64,000 bases of DNA from DATFVA01 sp963743325 (GTDB taxonomy: Bacteria; Bacteroidota; Ignavibacteria; Ignavibacteriales; Ignavibacteriaceae). Position numbers and translations under genes: made by a program. The stretch is taken from positions 372,001-436,000 of the forward strand of contig CAVUOZ010000008.1 of the NCBI GenBank assembly GCA_963743325.1. The letters are read 5' to 3'. Below are positions 18,256 through 27,038 of the stretch, piece after piece. The stretch's first letter is position 1; each line of letters opens with the position of its first letter. Under the pieces are notes generated by a model. That model was not told the DNA's origin. It saw only the letters and a list, made by a program, of their open reading frames with translations, and did not search any database.

Positions 18256-18288
18256 TGATATGCCGGAAATTATAATTCCGGCATATCA
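18256..18288. terminator. Hairpin after pckA
   Basis: A perfect 13-bp inverted repeat (TGATATGCCGGAA / TTCCGGCATATCA) with a 7-nt loop begins 8 bases after the pckA stop codon. On the plus strand there is no T tail, so it could act as a transcript-stabilising 3' end or as a weak terminator. Confidence 0.6.
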
Positions 18289-18581
18289 GCCGTTCAAAAG
18301 CTAATTGTACCATATACAAATTTTGCTGACATTTAATCCCCATTTTATTTACAAATACTTCATTAATTCCCTAAGTTTGGAGTGTACTTTTTATTCATTT
18401 TCTCACCAAAAAAGAAACCGGATAAATAGAGGATATTATTAATATTCTGCATTCCGGGGAGATGAATGAATCTCAGATGCTTACCAAATTTCTTCTATCC
18501 GGAGAGAACAGGTTTAGCCTTAAGTTTGAGAAATTCTATATCTTTCCCATTAAAAAGAATTCAAATCAGACTGGAAGAAAA
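18289..18581. other. Intergenic region before the TolC-like gene
   Basis: AT-rich sequence with no recognised gene. It presumably holds the promoter of the TolC-like gene; no clear repeat or operator was recognised. Confidence 0.4.
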
Positions 18582-20006
18582 ATGAAACCAATATTAAAAT
18601 TTCTGCTAATAATTATATTATTTCTGTCAGCAGGTTTTACTTGTGCACAATCGCAAACCTATACTCTGGAGGCAGCAATAAAAACTGCACTTAAAAACAA
18701 CAGTGAAGTTAAAATAGCTGAGATGAATGTAAAAAAAGCCTCGGCTGCAGTTCACGAAGCTTTTGGATATGCGCTGCCAAGTGTTGATTTCTCAGCTGGT
18801 TTTAATCATTTCATTGAGAAACCCAAGACTCCCTTTCCGGATTTCGCAGCACTATTGGGAAATGCCACATATTCTATTCTTTTTGATGAAGGTGTTATCC
18901 CCCGGGATGAAAATAAATTTAAACCTGTCGGGTATACTCTGCAATCGTTCGTCCTTTCAAATAATTATGAAACTAATCTGCAGCTGACGCAGGTCCTATT
19001 CAGCTCGGCTGTATTTCGCGGAATAGGTGCTTCACAGATTTACCTTGATCTCTCCAAATCCCAGCTGAAAAACACAATTTCTACTACAGTATTAGCCGTT
19101 GAAAAGGCTTTCTACGGAGTTTTAGTCACAAAAGAGGTATACGAGATTACTAAAGCAAGCTTTGAAAACTCACAGGAGAATTATAAAAATGTAAATGCCC
19201 TCTACAATCAGGGATTAGTATCCGAATTTGATAATCTTCAGGCCGAAGTTCAGGTTGAAAATTTAAGACCGACGCTGCTAAATATGGAGAATAGATTAAA
19301 GGATTCTAAAGATGGTCTGAAAATTCTGTTAGGATTAAATCCTGAAGATGAAATTGAAGTTGATGGAGCTATTACTTATCAGCCAATGCCGATTCCGGAA
19401 ATGCAGGACATTATAGATGAAGTTCACAATTCTAATCTGGGTCTTCAGACTTTAAGTCTTAAAGCACAGGTAGATGATGCATTTATAGATCTGGATCGTG
19501 CTGAATACTGGCCGAATATTGCCGCCTTCGGGAATTATTCCTATGCCGGTGCTTCAGATAATCTGAATTTCCAGAATTATTCGGCTTTAACTGTGGGATT
19601 GAACTTTTCTATAAATCTCTGGAAAGGGCAGCAGACATCTCACAGGGTTGAACAGTCAATATTAAGTTATCAGCAGACTGAAGAACAGGTAGCCCAGCTG
19701 AAAGATCAGCTGACTGCCCAGGTTAAATCAAATATAAATGAATTAAAAAGGGTTCAGACGGTGGTTGAGGCACAGGATAAAAATGTTTCACTGGCTGAGA
19801 GAGCTTATCAGATTGCAACTGTCAGATATAAGGAAGGAACAAGCAGTCTGCTTGAAGTACAGGATGCCGATGTTTCATTGAGACAGGCCCGGCTGAACAG
19901 ACTTCAGACAGTCTTTAGCTATTTGATTACACGATTTGAACTTGAGCAGATGATAGGAAAAGTTCCACCGGAATATTATTCCATCTTCGATTTATTAAAC
20001 GACTAA
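18582..20006 (+). CDS. TolC-family outer membrane efflux protein
   Basis: 474 residues from the ATG at 18582. Starting there puts a proper signal peptide at the N terminus (KFLLIIILFLSAGFTCAQ) with GGAAG at about 18572; the frame is open 40 codons further up, but that extension has no signal sequence. The body shows the two OEP repeats of long coiled-coil helices (YTLEAAIKTALKNNSEVKIA; EAQDKNVSLAERAYQIATV; YKEGTSSLLEVQDADVSL). It should form the trimeric outer-membrane channel of a tripartite pump. No adaptor or pump is adjacent; the nearest RND set is at 34.9-39.4 kb, so it may serve that or another system. Confidence 0.9.
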   Translation: MKPILKFLLIIILFLSAGFTCAQSQTYTLEAAIKTALKNNSEVKIAEMNVKKASAAVHEAFGYALPSVDFSAGFNHFIEKPKTPFPDFAALLGNATYSILFDEGVIPRDENKFKPVGYTLQSFVLSNNYETNLQLTQVLFSSAVFRGIGASQIYLDLSKSQLKNTISTTVLAVEKAFYGVLVTKEVYEITKASFENSQENYKNVNALYNQGLVSEFDNLQAEVQVENLRPTLLNMENRLKDSKDGLKILLGLNPEDEIEVDGAITYQPMPIPEMQDIIDEVHNSNLGLQTLSLKAQVDDAFIDLDRAEYWPNIAAFGNYSYAGASDNLNFQNYSALTVGLNFSINLWKGQQTSHRVEQSILSYQQTEEQVAQLKDQLTAQVKSNINELKRVQTVVEAQDKNVSLAERAYQIATVRYKEGTSSLLEVQDADVSLRQARLNRLQTVFSYLITRFELEQMIGKVPPEYYSIFDLLND

Positions 20007-20123
20007 AAGATCTTGAAATAAATCCATAGAGGAGAAAATTCACTGAAGAGAGAAAGGGTGTGAATCAATACAAGAAGGATTGATCACCCATCTCATAGTT
20101 ATGGTACAAATTCTCTTGCTTGT

Positions 20124-20155
20124 AAAAAAGACCGTCTTATTCAGACGGTCTTTTT
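20124..20155. terminator. Bidirectional terminator, copy 1 of a repeated hairpin
   Basis: The arms GACCGTCT and AGACGGTC around TATTC are flanked by A on the left and T on the right, so it can work for both the TolC-like gene and the convergent T9SS gene. Near-identical hairpins occur at 21839-21859 and 23708-23728. Confidence 0.85.
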
Positions 20156-20177
20156 GGCAAGGTATATTAAATAAAAA

Positions 20178-21638
20178 TTATTTCAGTAGTAACATCTTCT
20201 TAATCATTACAGAATTGCCCTGCTGCAGCTTATAGAAGTAGGCACCACTTGGCAGTGATACTGCATTGAACTCAGCCTTGTGAGGACCTGCAGCTACAAC
20301 ACTATTTACGAGGACAGCAACTTCTTCACCGAGCATATTAAAGACAGAGAGTTTAACCTGGCCCTGTTCAGGTATATTGAAGTTAATAATTGTTGCCGGA
20401 TTAAACGGATTAGGATAATTTTGTGAAAGATCAAATGTTAAAAGACCAGTAACAGCAATTTCAACTTCTTTTGAATATTCAAAACGTCCATCGAAGTCAA
20501 CCTGTTTTAGCCGGTATGTGTAATTGCCGGGGATTATATTTTTATCCGTGTATGTGTAATCCCGGGGTTCGGTTGTTGTTCCGGCGCCTTTCACAAATCC
20601 AACAGTGGCAAAACTATTGACTGCGTCTTTTCTTTCAATCTCGAATATCCTGTTATTTGTTTCCGTGGCAGTCTGCCAGTTAAGAACCACCTGACCAAGA
20701 TTATTAGTATTTGCGGTGAATGATGTCAATTCAACAGGAACGATCGTGTTATCCCAGACTTCCTGCGCTGCATCGGTATTCGCCTGGAGATCTGCCAGAT
20801 TCTGGCCGGCGACTACCCCAAAACCAACCATCAAAGTAGCCCCTGCATCCAGATTATAAGGACCTGAACCAATGAATGACCTGTAATCTGCCGTGATTGT
20901 TGCAGGAGTAGTTATCGTAGAAATCCAGTCTCTGATAATAAATCTGATAGTAGTCTCATCTCCCGGGAAGAGGTCATTTGCTGTTCCACCTGCTATACCG
21001 TTAAACGCAATAATGCCGTAATAATTTGGATCAGGTGATCCGCCGCTCAGCCATTGATAAACAAGGTTTCTGCTTTGATCTAGTCCGGCAAGATTGTTCA
21101 GATAAGCTGTACCTCCGACATCCCAGTCGGCGAACATTCCGGCATAAAAATTATTTATAGCGGCTGCAGTCACATTTGTTATATCCAGACGGATGAAGAT
21201 AAAATTATCCCCGGCATTAGAATATGTTGTTTGTGTTACCTGTACCCCGTAAGGTACCGGTGCAAGATTATCCATGTACTGACAGGAACTTACCTGATCA
21301 AATTCAGGTAATGAAGTATTTGTTATGGGCACTGTATTGACCATATCCTCAATAAGAATAATGGTCTGTGTGGCATCAGTGAAGCTTCCTACCATTCCGG
21401 AAACTCCGTAATCTGCATTGCCATACATCATGCCTGCAGTAAAGCAGGCGTCCCCGCTTCCCATAAAGGTAATCCCGCTTCCCCCAGCGCCCATACCCCC
21501 ATGGCCGATATATCCATTTTCAAAAACAGTTACCTGGATGTTTCCCGTATTGTGGTTGAATGTTTGTGCGAGTGTTAAACTGCCCGTAACAAAGAGGGCG
21601 AGGAGCAGAGATAAGCTAAAGTAAAGATTTTTGTACAT
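20178..21638 (-). CDS. Secreted protein with T9SS type A sorting domain
   Basis: 486 residues. A signal peptide (SLLLALFVTGSLTLAQ) is followed by about 280 residues of unrecognised, glycine- and threonine-rich extracellular sequence. Then comes a fibronectin-like module found throughout this family (VPVELTSFTANTNNLGQVVL, YTYRLKQVDFDGRFEYS) and the C-terminal sorting domain with NYPNPFNPATIINF and a final KKMLLLK. It should be exported by Sec and then carried over the outer membrane by T9SS. No catalytic site was recognised. It is the last of three linked cargo genes, each ending in the same hairpin. Confidence 0.88.
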   Translation of the reverse strand: MYKNLYFSLSLLLALFVTGSLTLAQTFNHNTGNIQVTVFENGYIGHGGMGAGGSGITFMGSGDACFTAGMMYGNADYGVSGMVGSFTDATQTIILIEDMVNTVPITNTSLPEFDQVSSCQYMDNLAPVPYGVQVTQTTYSNAGDNFIFIRLDITNVTAAAINNFYAGMFADWDVGGTAYLNNLAGLDQSRNLVYQWLSGGSPDPNYYGIIAFNGIAGGTANDLFPGDETTIRFIIRDWISTITTPATITADYRSFIGSGPYNLDAGATLMVGFGVVAGQNLADLQANTDAAQEVWDNTIVPVELTSFTANTNNLGQVVLNWQTATETNNRIFEIERKDAVNSFATVGFVKGAGTTTEPRDYTYTDKNIIPGNYTYRLKQVDFDGRFEYSKEVEIAVTGLLTFDLSQNYPNPFNPATIINFNIPEQGQVKLSVFNMLGEEVAVLVNSVVAAGPHKAEFNAVSLPSGAYFYKLQQGNSVMIKKMLLLK

Positions 21639-21836
21639 TGAACCTCCCTTAGTTGATTGTTAGTAATTTATTACTTAACCACAGAGGACAATTTCAATTA
21701 CTATTTAAGCTATCCTTATGTTTGAAGAACTGTGTCCCGAAAAGAGAAATGAAAGCCTTTATAATTTTCACAGTAAATAATAACAAATAAAATTCTTAAA
21801 AGGAATAGATGGATCAAAAAACGATTCTGCAAAAAA

Positions 21837-21863
21837 AAGACCGCCTTATTCAGACGGTCTTTT
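21837..21863 (-). terminator. Terminator, copy 2 of the repeated hairpin
   Basis: Arms GACCGCCT / AGACGGTC. On the minus-strand RNA all eight positions pair, with one G-U; on the plus-strand RNA the same site has a C-A mismatch. It lies directly downstream of the minus-strand gene ending at 21885 and is followed on that strand by T-runs. Confidence 0.85.
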
Positions 21864-21884
21864 GAAATAAGTATTTAGGAAATA

Positions 21885-23675
21885 TTATTTTAATAATAAC
21901 ATCTTCTTAACTGTTACAGAATTATCACTCTGAAGTTTATAGAAATACGCACCGCTGGGCAGCGATTTTGCATTGAATTCAACTTCATGTGAACCCTCAG
22001 TTACAACACCATTAACTAAAACTGCTACTTCCTGACCGATCAGGTTGTAAACAGCAAGTTTAACTTTACCTGACTGAGGAACGGTGAAGGAAATATTTGT
22101 TGTGGGGTTGAAAGGGTTAGGATAATTTTGTGCCAGGTTAAAGGTTTTGGGACCTGTGACAGTTACTTCAACTTCATTCGAATATTCAAAACGTCCGTTG
22201 AAATCCAGTTGTTTCAATCTGTATGTATAGTTTCCATTGTTTACATTTTTATCAACAAATGAATATGCTTTAGGATCTGAAGTTGTGCCTGATCCATTAA
22301 CGAAACCTACTGTTACATAATTGCTGCCTTCGCTTTTTCTTTCAACTTCAAACATTCTGTTGTTTGTTTCAGTAGCGGTCTGCCAGTTTAGTACAACCTG
22401 ACCTGAAGTGTTAGTATTTGCAGTGAAAGAGGTTAATTCAACCGGCACAAAAAGCAGATCTATAACCTGGTAATCATCAACATACATTTCATCAGTAGCA
22501 GCGTTTCCAAAGAAATCATTTGCTGCCAGTGATAATGCAATCGGTACTCCGTTTGATCCGAGAGTCCATTGCCACTGATAAATCATCACTCCGTTATACC
22601 AATACTGAGCCTGATCATTATCAAGATCAACAATACACTGGTTAAGAGCCCAGGTATCAAAAAGATATGTAAAGGATGCAGCACCCGTTCCGCCTGCGTT
22701 TACGGATCCGGCACCTCCGGGATTGAAGTATACTTCAAGTCCCCACTCCTGTGCAGCAATGAACTGACCTAAAGTGTTGAAGTATCCGGTTTTTCCTGTG
22801 GGAATATAATTGTAGAAATCGATTTCCCACTTTCCTGAAGTTTCAGGTCCCCAGTAATGAACTTCGTCATTAGCTTGAACAACGACGAATGAATTAGCAC
22901 CGCTGTGAGCCCAGTTGCTTGATACATAGGCATCGGTAGCAGCATCGCAGGGACTCAAATTCCAGGTTGTCCAGTCTGTAGGATTCTGGCAGGCAAGCTG
23001 CTGTCCGGCAGTATAAGCATCAAAGTTATCAGAGAAAATAACTGAGCCGCCGCCGCCGGGATTAGTCTCAACAACGCCGCGGATATTCCAGTTATAATTT
23101 AATCCAAAATCATTTAAGTGCTGCCAGGTACCTGAATCATTTACCCAGTCGCCATCAGGATCTGCTGGTCCTGCATCAACACCGAAAGGAAAAGTTGCTG
23201 CGGTAGCATCTTCAACCTGGAGGCATACCCACAGATCATTTCCTGAGATAGGAATGTTTGTGCTAAGTGCAACTTCATTCCAGTCACCTAAAGTTAAAGA
23301 ACCTAAGTCTAATGATTGGCTGAGTAATAAAGCTCCTGGAGCAGTTGGAGTTCCGGCGTCATAAATCATAATAGTCAGACCGGTTGCTTCCTGAGCGTAA
23401 AAAAACTGTACGAACTGTAATTCGCCGCCTGTATAGCTTCCCAGAATACTGGCACGGAATCTTGCACCGCCGATAAATGTAGTTCCGCCATCACCAACAG
23501 AATTACCTGCATTATCACCATCATAATGAACTATTACAAGATCAAGGGGAGCCTGGGGACTTGTAGCTGAACTATGGTTATTCGTTACCGCAAAATTCTG
23601 GCTGTACCCTATTGAGTAAAGTAAAAAAGAAAATAATAAAGCGAATAAAAAATTGTTGAAATGTTTCACGGGCAT
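21885..23675 (-). CDS. Secreted multidomain protein with T9SS type A sorting domain (paralogue 1)
   Basis: 596 residues. A signal peptide (FALLFSFLLYSIGYSQ) leads into a beta-rich domain of about 170 residues (FIGGARFRASILGSYTGGEL, then LWVCLQVEDATAATFPFGVD). A second domain of about 200 residues follows, with jelly-roll character (SDNFDAYTAGQQLACQNPTD to AATDEMYVDDYQV). It ends with the cargo fibronectin-like module and the sorting domain (NYPNPFNPTTNISF). The second domain is almost identical, also at DNA level, to that of the downstream-strand neighbour at 23759, so one is a recent copy. A polysaccharide- or surface-binding role is likely but unproven. Confidence 0.88.
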   Translation of the reverse strand: MPVKHFNNFLFALLFSFLLYSIGYSQNFAVTNNHSSATSPQAPLDLVIVHYDGDNAGNSVGDGGTTFIGGARFRASILGSYTGGELQFVQFFYAQEATGLTIMIYDAGTPTAPGALLLSQSLDLGSLTLGDWNEVALSTNIPISGNDLWVCLQVEDATAATFPFGVDAGPADPDGDWVNDSGTWQHLNDFGLNYNWNIRGVVETNPGGGGSVIFSDNFDAYTAGQQLACQNPTDWTTWNLSPCDAATDAYVSSNWAHSGANSFVVVQANDEVHYWGPETSGKWEIDFYNYIPTGKTGYFNTLGQFIAAQEWGLEVYFNPGGAGSVNAGGTGAASFTYLFDTWALNQCIVDLDNDQAQYWYNGVMIYQWQWTLGSNGVPIALSLAANDFFGNAATDEMYVDDYQVIDLLFVPVELTSFTANTNTSGQVVLNWQTATETNNRMFEVERKSEGSNYVTVGFVNGSGTTSDPKAYSFVDKNVNNGNYTYRLKQLDFNGRFEYSNEVEVTVTGPKTFNLAQNYPNPFNPTTNISFTVPQSGKVKLAVYNLIGQEVAVLVNGVVTEGSHEVEFNAKSLPSGAYFYKLQSDNSVTVKKMLLLK

Positions 23676-23705
23676 CTCCTCATTTAAATTAAATTGAAAA
23701 ATATA

Positions 23706-23733
23706 TAGACCGCCTTATTCAGACGGTCTTTTT
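23706..23733 (-). terminator. Terminator, copy 3 of the repeated hairpin
   Basis: Identical in arms and loop to copy 2 (GACCGCCT-TATTC-AGACGGTC). It lies between two duplicated cargo genes, just downstream of the one ending at 23759, and on the minus strand pairs fully with one G-U. Confidence 0.8.
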
Positions 23734-23758
23734 TAGACACAAAGAAATTATGCTGATA

Positions 23759-24982
23759 TTATTTTAGTAATAACATCTTTTTAATTGATACTGAATTATC
23801 GCTTTGAAGTTTGTAGAAATAGGTTCCGCTAGGCAGCGATTTTGCATTGAATTCAACTTCATGTGAACCCTCAGTTACAACACCATTAACTAAAACTGCT
23901 ACTTCCTGACCGATCAGGTTGTAAACAGCAAGTTTAACTTTTCCTGCTTCAGGAACGGTGAAGGAAATATTTGTTGTGGGGTTGAAAGGGTTAGGATAAT
24001 TTTGTGCAAGGTTAAAGGTTTTCGGACCTGTAACAGTTACTTCAACTTCATTGGAATACTCAAAACGACCGTTGAAATCCAATTGTTTCAATCTGTATGT
24101 ATAGTTTCCATTGTTAACATTTTTATCAACAAAAGAATACGATTGTTTTTCGGTTGTTGTTCCGGCACCATTTACATAACCAACAGTTGTATATTCTCCA
24201 TTAACATCTTTTCTTTCAACTTCAAACATTCTGTTGTTTGTTTCGGTAGCCGTCTGCCAGTTAAGTACAACCTGACCAAGCTCATTTGTGCTTGCTGTAA
24301 AGGAAGTAAGTTCAACCGGAACTACAAGATTCATTACTGAATAATCATCAACATACATTTCATCAGTAGCAGCGTTTCCAAAGAAATCATTTGCTGCCAG
24401 TGATAATGCAATCGGTACTCCGTTTGATCCGAGAGTCCATTGCCACTGATAAATCATCACTCCGTTATACCAGTACTGAGCCTGATCATTGTCAAGATCA
24501 ACAAAAACCTGGTTCAGAACCCAGGTATCAAAAACATAAGTAAAGGATGCAGCACCTGTCCCGCCTGCGTTTACGGATCCAGCGCCTCCGGGATTGAAGT
24601 ATACTTCAAGTCCCCATTCCTGTGTGCCAATGAACTGACCTAAAGTATTGAAGTATCCAGTCTTTCCTGAAGGGATATAATTATAGAAATCAATTTCCCA
24701 GGGTCCAGATGTTTCCGGTCCCCAGTAATGAACTTCGTCATTAGCTTGAACAACAACGAATGAATTAGCACCGCTGTGAGCCCAGTTGCTTGATACATAG
24801 GCATCGGTAGCAGCATCGCAGGGACTCAAATTCCAGGTTGTCCAGTCTGTAGGATTCTGGCAGGCAAGCTGCTGACCGGCGGTATAAGAATCAAAGTTAT
24901 CTGAAAAAATTGTTACCTGTGCATATGCCTGAGAGAGAACAAACACTGCTGCGATAACGGTAAACAAGTACACCTTCCTCAT
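23759..24982 (-). CDS. Secreted protein with T9SS type A sorting domain (paralogue 2)
   Basis: 407 residues. A signal peptide (VYLFTVIAAVFVLSQAYAQ) is followed at once by the ~200-residue jelly-roll-like domain shared with the gene at 21885 (SDNFDSYTAGQQLACQNPTD; WGLEVYFNPGGAGSVNAGGT), then the fibronectin-like module and sorting domain (NYPNPFNPTTNISF; KKMLLLK). It lacks the extra N-terminal domain of its neighbour. The domain is probably a carbohydrate- or surface-binding module; no catalytic residues are recognised. It is the first gene of the three-gene tandem array. Confidence 0.88.
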   Translation of the reverse strand: MRKVYLFTVIAAVFVLSQAYAQVTIFSDNFDSYTAGQQLACQNPTDWTTWNLSPCDAATDAYVSSNWAHSGANSFVVVQANDEVHYWGPETSGPWEIDFYNYIPSGKTGYFNTLGQFIGTQEWGLEVYFNPGGAGSVNAGGTGAASFTYVFDTWVLNQVFVDLDNDQAQYWYNGVMIYQWQWTLGSNGVPIALSLAANDFFGNAATDEMYVDDYSVMNLVVPVELTSFTASTNELGQVVLNWQTATETNNRMFEVERKDVNGEYTTVGYVNGAGTTTEKQSYSFVDKNVNNGNYTYRLKQLDFNGRFEYSNEVEVTVTGPKTFNLAQNYPNPFNPTTNISFTVPEAGKVKLAVYNLIGQEVAVLVNGVVTEGSHEVEFNAKSLPSGTYFYKLQSDNSVSIKKMLLLK

Positions 24983-25141
24983 AGAACCTCCGATTTAGAA
25001 TTGAATAAATAATTTATTTAATCTACCGATTTTTACTATCAAAGATTAAAAAAGTCATTTTCAAGTATATGCGATCTAAATTTGATATATTCCGATAAAA
25101 GATGCAAGAGTCATTCCCAAAAAATAGTGATCATCGATAAA

Positions 25142-25168
25142 AAAAGACCCTCAAAAGGAGGGTCTTGT
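25142..25168 (-). terminator. Terminator of the M28 peptidase gene
   Basis: Arms GACCCTC / GAGGGTC with loop AAAAG lie just downstream of the minus-strand gene ending at 25194; a T-run follows on that strand (A-run in the sequence given). Confidence 0.85.
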
Positions 25169-25193
25169 GATTAATTCCAGACCTTATCGGTTT

Positions 25194-26666
25194 TTATTCT
25201 AATAATAACATTTTTTTCATCTGAATTAAACCATCATACTGAAGCTTGTACAAATATACACCGCTCGGAAGGTTTTGAGATTTAAAGTTAACTTCATGAT
25301 AACCCGCATCATAAAATCCATCTGCTAATACTGCAATTTCTTCGCCGATGACATTATACACAGATAATTTTACAATGGAAGATTGTGGTATACTGAAACG
25401 GATTTTTGTGGAGGGATTAAATGGATTAGGGTAATTCTGTTCGAGTACAAAACCGTTTGCCGGGTTAAGATTCATTTCTACGACCTGAGAATATTCATAA
25501 GTTCCGTTGTTGTCAATCTGCTTTAGCCGGTAAGAGTATTTTCCAGTCTGATTGACTCTTGAATCATTAAAAGTATAGGAACTCGGTGATTGTTTTGTTC
25601 CGTTTCCATTTACAAATCCGATTGAATACCAGTCTGTATTTTCTGTTTTCTTTTCGATTTCAAATCCATAGTTATTTAATTCGGTGGCGGTTTCCCATTT
25701 TAGTGTAACATTTGTCCCGTCCCAGTTGCCCGTGAATGAAGTAAGCTCCACCGGTATTACACCTTCGACTTTTGCCATTAACGCAAGCGTGCCAATGCAT
25801 AGTTTTGAACATTTTTCGAAATAGGGAAAATTGTAGTATAAAACCAGATCATTTGAAGTATGATAATACAGGTTGAAATCACCATAGTAATTTTCTATCA
25901 ATAGTATTGCGGTATACCCATGATTCCAGAATGAAGCATGATCGCTTGCAGTAATACCGGGATTAATCACTGAGGGTTGGATGCCTACCGAATAATCGGA
26001 GTTTACCATCAGCATTGAGTCCTTCAATGCTACGGAGTTGGCGATATTTTTTGTATGGATTTCAGCAAGGTTATCGTTATTGCTGTCCCATGCTATCATA
26101 TCCATATTTATAACGCCAAGTATATCAAGGTTCGTATTTGCGGCATAGAATGCGCTGCCGAGAAGTCCGAGTTCTTCAGCATCCCATACTGCGTAAATAA
26201 TACTGTATTCAAATTCAAAATCCTTTAGTACACGTGCGGCTTCTATAACCGCAACAGTTCCACTTCCATTATCATCGGCCCCGGGTGCAAGCCCGCTGGG
26301 AGGCATATCATCATAATGGGCACAGATTATTAAGTATTGATCAGGATGAAGTGTACCCGGCTGAATAGCGTACACATTTCTGCCGCTGCTGAATCCCTGG
26401 TCATATGCCTGTAAGCCGTAGGATTCAAATTTGGCTTTAATATAATCAGCAGCTTTATCATTGGTGGCAGTATTATAATACCGTGTAGTAATTGTAACCG
26501 GCTGACCATTAATTATGACAGGTACTTCTCCCGATAACTCATTTATGAATTGCGTTAATGAATCAATGCTGACATTATTAATTGTCTGCTGAACTAGAGG
26601 ATTGGTCTGAGCCATCCCCTGCTGTAAAGAGAACATGACAAGGAAAAGAGTAACAAGTTTTTTCAT
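25194..26666 (-). CDS. Secreted M28 family metallopeptidase with T9SS sorting domain
   Basis: 490 residues. A signal peptide (KLVTLFLVMFSLQQGMAQ) is followed by an M28 aminopeptidase domain (about 30-300). Zinc ligands and catalytic residues are visible: His and Asp in ICAHYDDMP and GADDNGSG, the Glu pair in WDAEELGLLGS, an Asp in INMDMIAWDSN and a late His in TASDHASFWN. A fibronectin-like module (SFTGNWDGTNVTLKWETATE) and the sorting domain (NYPNPFNPSTKIRFSIP) follow. It should trim peptides outside the cell, releasing N-terminal residues, and supports protein scavenging. Confidence 0.93.
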   Translation of the reverse strand: MKKLVTLFLVMFSLQQGMAQTNPLVQQTINNVSIDSLTQFINELSGEVPVIINGQPVTITTRYYNTATNDKAADYIKAKFESYGLQAYDQGFSSGRNVYAIQPGTLHPDQYLIICAHYDDMPPSGLAPGADDNGSGTVAVIEAARVLKDFEFEYSIIYAVWDAEELGLLGSAFYAANTNLDILGVINMDMIAWDSNNDNLAEIHTKNIANSVALKDSMLMVNSDYSVGIQPSVINPGITASDHASFWNHGYTAILLIENYYGDFNLYYHTSNDLVLYYNFPYFEKCSKLCIGTLALMAKVEGVIPVELTSFTGNWDGTNVTLKWETATELNNYGFEIEKKTENTDWYSIGFVNGNGTKQSPSSYTFNDSRVNQTGKYSYRLKQIDNNGTYEYSQVVEMNLNPANGFVLEQNYPNPFNPSTKIRFSIPQSSIVKLSVYNVIGEEIAVLADGFYDAGYHEVNFKSQNLPSGVYLYKLQYDGLIQMKKMLLLE

Positions 26667-27038
26667 TATTTATTAACACCATTTATTGATTTAGACGGAA
26701 TTGTAGAGAATTAGAATAAATCTCCTCTGAATTAAAAGATCAATTAATCATCATGTTCACCAACTACAATGCCATAAAGATAATATTGCACTTTCCTGTA
26801 TATTTGTGAAAAAATAAAGGATTGATATTGGAAGGGCTTAGAATTTTGTCAAAACCGGAGACGCGAATTATTAGAAATGATAATCGAAATAGCCGGGGTG
26901 ATGAGAAAAAAGGATACTATGTTATATCTATTATTACTCTTTAATTTTGATAATGAAGACGAGTCGCTGGCTCGTCTCCAATTATCATTTTACTTTTAAT
27001 TTATAGATGATCCGGCAGCTCATCTCAGGGAACCGGGA
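26667..27038. other. Intergenic region with a hairpin at 26957-26977
   Basis: No gene recognised. An inverted repeat AGACGAG / CTCGTCT (loop TCGCTGG) lies at 26957-26977 upstream of the minus-strand BNR gene's 3' end and is followed by AT-rich sequence; it may be a terminator or a dispersed hairpin repeat. The promoter of the M28 gene must lie near 26670-26760. Confidence 0.55.
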
